A stretch of DNA of 64,000 bases from positions 246,536 to 310,535 of the forward strand of contig CACRXP010000437.1 in the NCBI GenBank assembly GCA_902702965.1. Reading direction: 5' to 3'. Positions 60,221-64,000 of this stretch are shown here, one piece after another (the first letter of the stretch is position 1; each line of letters begins with the position of its first letter). Source of the stretch: Spirometra erinaceieuropaei (lineage: Eukaryota; Platyhelminthes; Cestoda; Diphyllobothriidea; Diphyllobothriidae). Made by a program: the position numbers and the translations under genes. The notes beneath the pieces were generated by a model. It was not told where the DNA came from. It was given only the letters and a program-made list of their open reading frames with translations, and ran no database searches.

Positions 60221-60960
60221 GGCAGTTCGACCATCGTTTCCGACGATGTCCACCGTGTGCTCCACAGCAAGGTGCGGCAGACATGGTGACTTGCGCGTGA
60301 ATTAACTTAAAGTGATAGTAGACTTGCGCAGCATCTACCGCACTCCCCCTTCCCGCTCCCCACCTGGACCCAGTGTCAAGACAGAGTCAATAAGACCGGG
60401 GCGGTGGGGGACGCAGGTGGCTGGCGCGGCCGGACCTGCACCTAGGCCTGCCACCACACCCCCAGGTCCACAGCACACACACTTGGCCAGGATTTTAGGC
60501 AGTCTGTCTCTCGACCCACTAGTGCGCCACTCCACACAAACACATACACAACTGGATGGACTGCCTGGACTTTGTTGGGGCGTCAGTCAGCAGCCTCCCA
60601 AGCCACGGCGCTTGACGTTTTGTGATAGTCTCACACTCGAGTCACGCATGCAGCGGGAGAGCCGCATGGAGACAGAGCCGAGAGGCACGCCTCCCACTTG
60701 CGTGGGAGGTGGCATTTGGGTGCTTGTGGTGGGTGTTGTTGATTTGCTATGAGATGCTGGTTAGGGAGGATATGATGGTGTGGCGCGGCCGACGGATGTC
60801 TACCGCAGGTTTTCGTGGACGCTCATTTGACCGAAGAGGCCCGTGAGGTGCATGAATGTGCGAGTGTGATGTGGAAAGTGGAGGCGGATGCGGCGAGTGT
60901 AGGTTGGCGCTCCAGGCACTGGTTCGCCAGTCTCTGTGCGATAGCTGAGTCGTCGACCGA
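60221..60960 (-). mobile_element. 5'-truncated zinc-finger LINE, second minus copy
   Basis: On the minus strand the polyprotein end (60960-60800) reads TETGEPVPGAPTYTRRIRL, then HENLR-stop, with the last finger's cysteines changed to F and H. A 3' UTR (60799-60500) and the standard 3' end (60500-60221, ending TGGTCGAACTGCC) follow. It lies directly downstream of the larger copy at 61200-64000 in the same orientation, as if one had inserted in or beside the other. Frames on the plus strand here are shadows. Confidence 0.65.
60686..60712. repeat. Hairpin in LINE 3' UTR
   Basis: CCTCCCACTTGCGTGGGAGG can form a stem of at least 7 bp with a 6-base loop. The neighbouring copies keep a decayed form (CTTCTCACTTGCGTGGGG at about 61563), so it belongs to the element. 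Possible 3' UTR recognition structure. Confidence 0.5.
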
Positions 60961-61199
60961 AAGGCTTTACCCATTAAGTAATGCACACTCCTCACATGCG
61001 TGGGAGTGCTATAAGTCGCTCTAAGAAGGAGCCGTGCCTGCCTTATCGCAGCAGGCTAGCCCGAGTGTGTGACCCTGGCAACCATGAACTTCAGGCCCGG
61101 TCCCGAATGGTAAGAGAAAGTGGACGCCAGTACAGAATAACTGGAAGAGGCGTTGGAGAGAGTAAACAGCCGGACGAGAGCGCGTTCGGCGCCTAGAGT
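60961..61199. other. Junction between two minus-strand LINE copies
   Basis: GC-rich, with a small hairpin (CACTCCTCACATGCGTGGGAGTG near 60988). No gene; it may be diverged LINE 3' UTR. Confidence 0.4.
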
Positions 61200-61650
61200 G
61201 ACAGTCCTAGTGTCCGTCAGGGAATGCGTCAAAGCGTCTTAAGCCAGGACATGCCTGACTCGGCCTGGAATCTGATTGGTTGGTTGGGAAGCCGAATGGG
61301 CGAATACTAGACAGCCCTGGTGCGCACATGCAGACACTCGCGAGAGACCCAGCGTTGAGACAGGCTATCGGAGTGGGACCACTACGGCCTGAAACTCTGC
61401 CCACTTGTCCCCCATCCCACAGAAACACACAGCTGGGGAGACTGCGTGGACTGAGTTGAGACGTCAATCGGCAGCCTTCCATGCCATGGCGTACCGCGAT
61501 AGTCTCGGAGTCGGGTTCCACATACAGCAGAGGAGCCGCATAAAGACGGGGCAGAGAAGCACACTTCTCACTTGCGTGGGGTCCTGCAATCGAGGGTTTG
61601 CAGTGGTTATATAATTGTGTTGGGAAGATGTGTGATGTGGCCGGGGTTGT

Positions 61651-62160
61651 CTACCGCAGGTTTTCGCGAATGCGCATGTGACCTTATAGACCCATGTGGC
61701 GAGTAAATGTACGGGGGCAGTGAGGGCAGTCAAGGTGGGTTCGGTGAGTGTAGGTTGGCGCTCCCAGGCACTGATTCACCAGTATCCGTGCGATGGATTC
61801 GCAAGTGACCGACCGGGCCGATGTGTGAGTTGAATGTGCGATCGCAATGGGGACAGGTATGAACTGAGTTCATATCTTTGCAGATGGTCGCTGCGGCCAA
61901 TGCTGGGGTTAGGGGAGGACGGAAGGTATAGATGGATGGTGGCGGCAGGGCACCGACGGGGGTGGCGGTCGGCGCGGAGTTTGTGGAACGAGGGGGAGTG
62001 GAAGAAGAAGAAAAAGAAGAAGAAGAAGAAGAAGAAGAAGAAGAAGAAGAAGAAGAAGAAGAAGAAGGTAGACGTTATTGGGATGATGGCGCATTGAGCC
62101 CGAAGGTGTCCAGCGAGACCGATTCGCGTGTGGAATGCGGGTTGGCAGCTTGGGCATGTT
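61651..62160 (-). pseudogene. Zinc-finger tail of the LINE with a GAA/TTC expansion
   Basis: The first finger is C-X2-C-X12-H-X4-C (CPSCQPAFHTRIGLAGHLRA then QC, 62155-62090). The linker, normally Thr/Ser-rich, is filled by a TTC run (polyphenylalanine in this frame, 62067-62001). The second finger is C-X2-C-X12-H-X3-H (CPHCDRTFNSHIGPVGHLRI then H, near 61850), followed by TDTGESVPG and, after a one-base frameshift, a third decayed finger (HCPRTFTRHMGL-stop) and ENLR-stop at 61651. The fingers probably bind element RNA or target DNA. Confidence 0.8.
62001..62067 (+). repeat. (GAA)22 trinucleotide microsatellite
   Basis: 67 bp of GAA units with one interruption (AAAAAG near 62011). Frames on both strands here give runs of Glu, Lys, Arg/Leu, Phe or Ser and are artefacts of the repeat. 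The run lies inside the LINE coding linker. Confidence 0.95.
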
Positions 62161-62198
62161 GAAACCGGCGGATGGTTGGCATTGAGGAGGCGAGCAAG

Positions 62199-63967
62199 TT
62201 ATGATTTGCGAACCTTCCGCATGGCTTTGGCAGTAACAATCGGAGTTGCTTCGTAGATGACTGCGCCGGTCATCGCTTCTATTAACCAGGCCGGCCTGTT
62301 CTGGGCGAGATCCTTCCAGGTCTCTGGGTTCATATGCACTCCCTTAAGAAAATTCTTCAATGTGTCCTTGTAGCGTCGTTTTGGTCCTCCCATTTGGCAA
62401 GCACCGGTGGCGTTATCCCCACAGAAGATTCGCTTCGGTAAAAGTGTACCTTCCATTCCAGGGGAGATGGCCGTTCCAACGTAGTTTCAGTCGCCTCAGC
62501 ATGCGTGAATCCTGAGGATTTCGGTCAGTTCAAGAACGTCCGTGTCGGATTTCTTGTATTGCCATCTCAACTTGAGTATTCGGCGAAGACAGCTGAAATG
62601 AAAGTGGTTGAACTTCCTGGCATGATTGGAGTAGACGGTCCAGGTCTCTGTTCCGTAGAGAGGTGTCGTCAGGACGACGGGCCTGTACATCTTCAGTTTG
62701 GTATTCAGTACAGGCCATGGCGATTCATCACAAAGACTTGCAGCCGGTCAAAGGCTTAACTGGCTTTGGAGATCCAGAGGGCCGCTTCGTCATCGATTGT
62801 GATGCAGCGAGATATTGTGCTGCCTAGGTAAATAGAAGTCACCCACTGGCTTCATTTTGGCTTTGTTGACGCGGATGGGGGGACACTGTATTCAGCGGTC
62901 GATGGCTGTTAATTCACGATTACCGTCTTGTCCGTATTGGTGGTCAGTCTGTCGTAAAAGGCAATGTTGTCACGAACTAACGAGTTATATCTCGCAAGCC
63001 CCTAGCCTTAAGGCAGCAAGTAAAAACGGAGCAGTGAATAATATAGAGATTTTGAACGTTAAGAAAACTGACAACAGACCACGACAGAGGAGCGCGCTAG
63101 CGAGGCGGGTTGAACAGGTGTGTCGTTTCTCGTCACATTCAAACAAGCAATGCGGTCAAAGAAAGTGGGACTAAATTGTCAAAGGTAAATTAGTCAGGTA
63201 CCTCACCACAAGTACGATAAGGGTGCCGACAGGCGAAAAGATCCATGCTCCGTCCCACATTCTCTTCTGTCGTGCTGTTGAGTGCGCAATCGTCGACGAA
63301 GAGCAGTGGCTGCGCGGTGTCGCTGGAATCCACATTAGTTTTCCAGTGGTGGTCCTTGCTCTAGGTGGCCGTTGAGGCGTTTGAGGAGAATTCAGGCAAA
63401 GACCTTTCCGGCGATACTGGTCGGCGAGATGCCCCTCTGATTGTTGCATAGTTTCCGGTTTCCTTTTCGCTGGTACAGATGGACAATGGTGGCGTCATTG
63501 AAATCACAAGGAACCTGCCCGCAACATCACACCTTCTGAAATAACGCCATTAGTTGGTCGGTGACTAGCATGCTTGTAGATTTTAGCTGGGATTGCACCG
63601 GAGTCCGGTGCGTTCCCGTTAGAGATTCGTTTCACGGCGCGAATGGTTTCTGGGATAGATGGCGGTAGATTCAAGTCGGTATTGGTTTCCATTTGGGGTA
63701 GCCGGCTGATGGCGGCGTCGGAGATTGTGGAAGGACGGTTGAGAACGCTTCTGAAGTGCCCGGTCCAACGCTTCAGAATCCGCTACCTCTCCACCAGAAA
63801 CGCTGATCCATCGGGGCTTGATCGTTCGGCTTGATCTCATTGACCAAATTCTTTAGTTCGTTGAGGTCGGCATTGCCCTGGATCTCCTCGATCTTGCGAG
63901 CAGTCAAGGGTTCCTGTAGTTCTCGCAACCGTCGCCGCGCAAGGCAGCGACATCGGTAGAAGGCCAC
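62199..63967 (-). pseudogene. Reverse transcriptase of the zinc-finger LINE, internally deleted
   Basis: Blocks in order on the minus strand: RRLRELQEPLTARKIEEIQG (63930-63870), PPSIPETIRAVKRISNGNAP (near 63660), IVHLYQRKGNRKLCNNQRGI (near 63480) and IAGKVFA (near 63420). After RLNGHLEQG the sequence jumps to LLFVDDCALN (about 63310-63280), whose F-V-D-D is the catalytic box. Fingers/palm blocks A and B, with the first catalytic aspartate, are therefore missing. Next come [20 protein letters not shown] and [20 protein letters not shown] (62640-62540), ending at ARPAWLIEA/VIYEA-like sequence and MRKVRKS-stop (62199). At least four frame changes. The C-terminal part after the deletion is better preserved. 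Confidence 0.85.
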
Positions 63968-64000
63968 TTTGTTCGCGTCGGCTGCGCGGTCGAGCTAGGC

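Larger units (their letters stand above)
61200..64000 (-). mobile_element. Zinc-finger LINE, largest copy, minus strand, runs off the window
   Basis: The order on the minus strand is reverse transcriptase region (64000-62199), zinc-finger tail (62160-61651) and 3' UTR (61650 to about 61200). The 5' part, including the endonuclease, would lie beyond 64000. Frames change repeatedly and blocks A and B of the polymerase are deleted. The RT style (IRAVKRISNGNAPDSGAIPA, then VHLYQRKGNR) is that of a LINE very common in flatworms and other animals, probably RTE-like; clade uncertain. Confidence 0.85.

Noticed and set aside
59890..60752. Long GC-rich plus-strand frames of 136 and 146 codons
   Set aside because: They lie on the antisense strand of LINE 3' UTR copies and recur wherever that UTR occurs.
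61834..62162. Frames with runs of Lys, Glu or Leu on both strands
   Set aside because: Produced by the (GAA)22 microsatellite; the only meaningful frame is the minus-strand zinc-finger tail.
1..64000. CRISPR arrays, prokaryotic operons, rRNA genes, phage or plasmid modules
   Set aside because: No regularly spaced short direct repeats, no closely packed codirectional frames and no rRNA-like sequence; the content is clearly eukaryotic repeats.
1..64000. LTR retrotransposon or endogenous retrovirus
   Set aside because: I found no pair of long direct repeats and no gag/protease/integrase motifs; the reverse transcriptases present are of the LINE type and the Penelope-like piece lacks its polymerase.

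Overview
This is a eukaryotic, gene-poor and repeat-rich stretch, most likely from a flatworm and probably a diphyllobothriid-type tapeworm (Spirometra/Dibothriocephalus/Schistocephalus group). No operons, ribosome-binding sites or long uninterrupted reading frames are present. The sequence is AT-rich with GC-richer islands, and almost every recognisable item is a decayed mobile element: non-LTR retrotransposons with APE-type endonuclease and YADD/FVDD reverse transcriptase, a Penelope-like GIY-YIG end, TTAGGG-like tracts, tRNA-derived short repeats and TA-flanked palindromic DNA transposons. The tapeworm assignment rests on my recognition of a LINE whose polyprotein ends in a C2HC plus C2H2 zinc-finger tail; it is inference, not a database result.

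Layout. 0-5 kb: tRNA-like inverted repeats (642-947, 2293-2680), a telomere-like repeat (1340-1590) and a LINE 3' UTR copy (4160-4743). 7.7-9.9 kb: a 5'-truncated zinc-finger LINE end, cut open by a palindromic TA-flanked element (8774-9659) whose empty site can still be read. 11.2-12.7 kb: a second palindromic element and two half tRNA-like repeats. 13-24 kb: mostly unrecognised AT-rich DNA with one tRNA-like dimer (about 17 kb). 24-31 kb: two more palindromic elements, two telomere-like repeats, a tRNA-like dimer, a decayed reverse transcriptase (27.2-27.7 kb) and a weak exon candidate (28926-29079, minus). 31-41 kb: mostly anonymous, but with the best free-standing protein candidate (38095-38643, plus) and a pair of tRNA-like sequences. 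41.2-44.4 kb: a minus-strand CR1/jockey-like LINE with recognisable endonuclease, motif A and YADD box. 48.35-53.9 kb: a giant inverted repeat with arms of about 2.6 kb around a 348-base run of N; arm identity falls from about 99% at the gap to about 88% at the outer ends. 57.8-58.45 kb: a Penelope-like C-terminus between short inverted repeats, followed by a degenerate TTAGGG tract. 59.3-64 kb: a pile-up of zinc-finger LINE copies, mostly minus strand, with a (GAA)22 tract inside the coding linker.

How the parts relate: the window reads as a record of successive insertions. The zinc-finger LINE is older than the palindromic DNA element that split one of its 3' UTRs. CR1-like LINE 3' sequence also lies, mirrored, inside both arms of the giant inverted repeat. 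Host genes, if present, are represented only by weak exon candidates, which I mark with low confidence. Identity figures are by-eye estimates.
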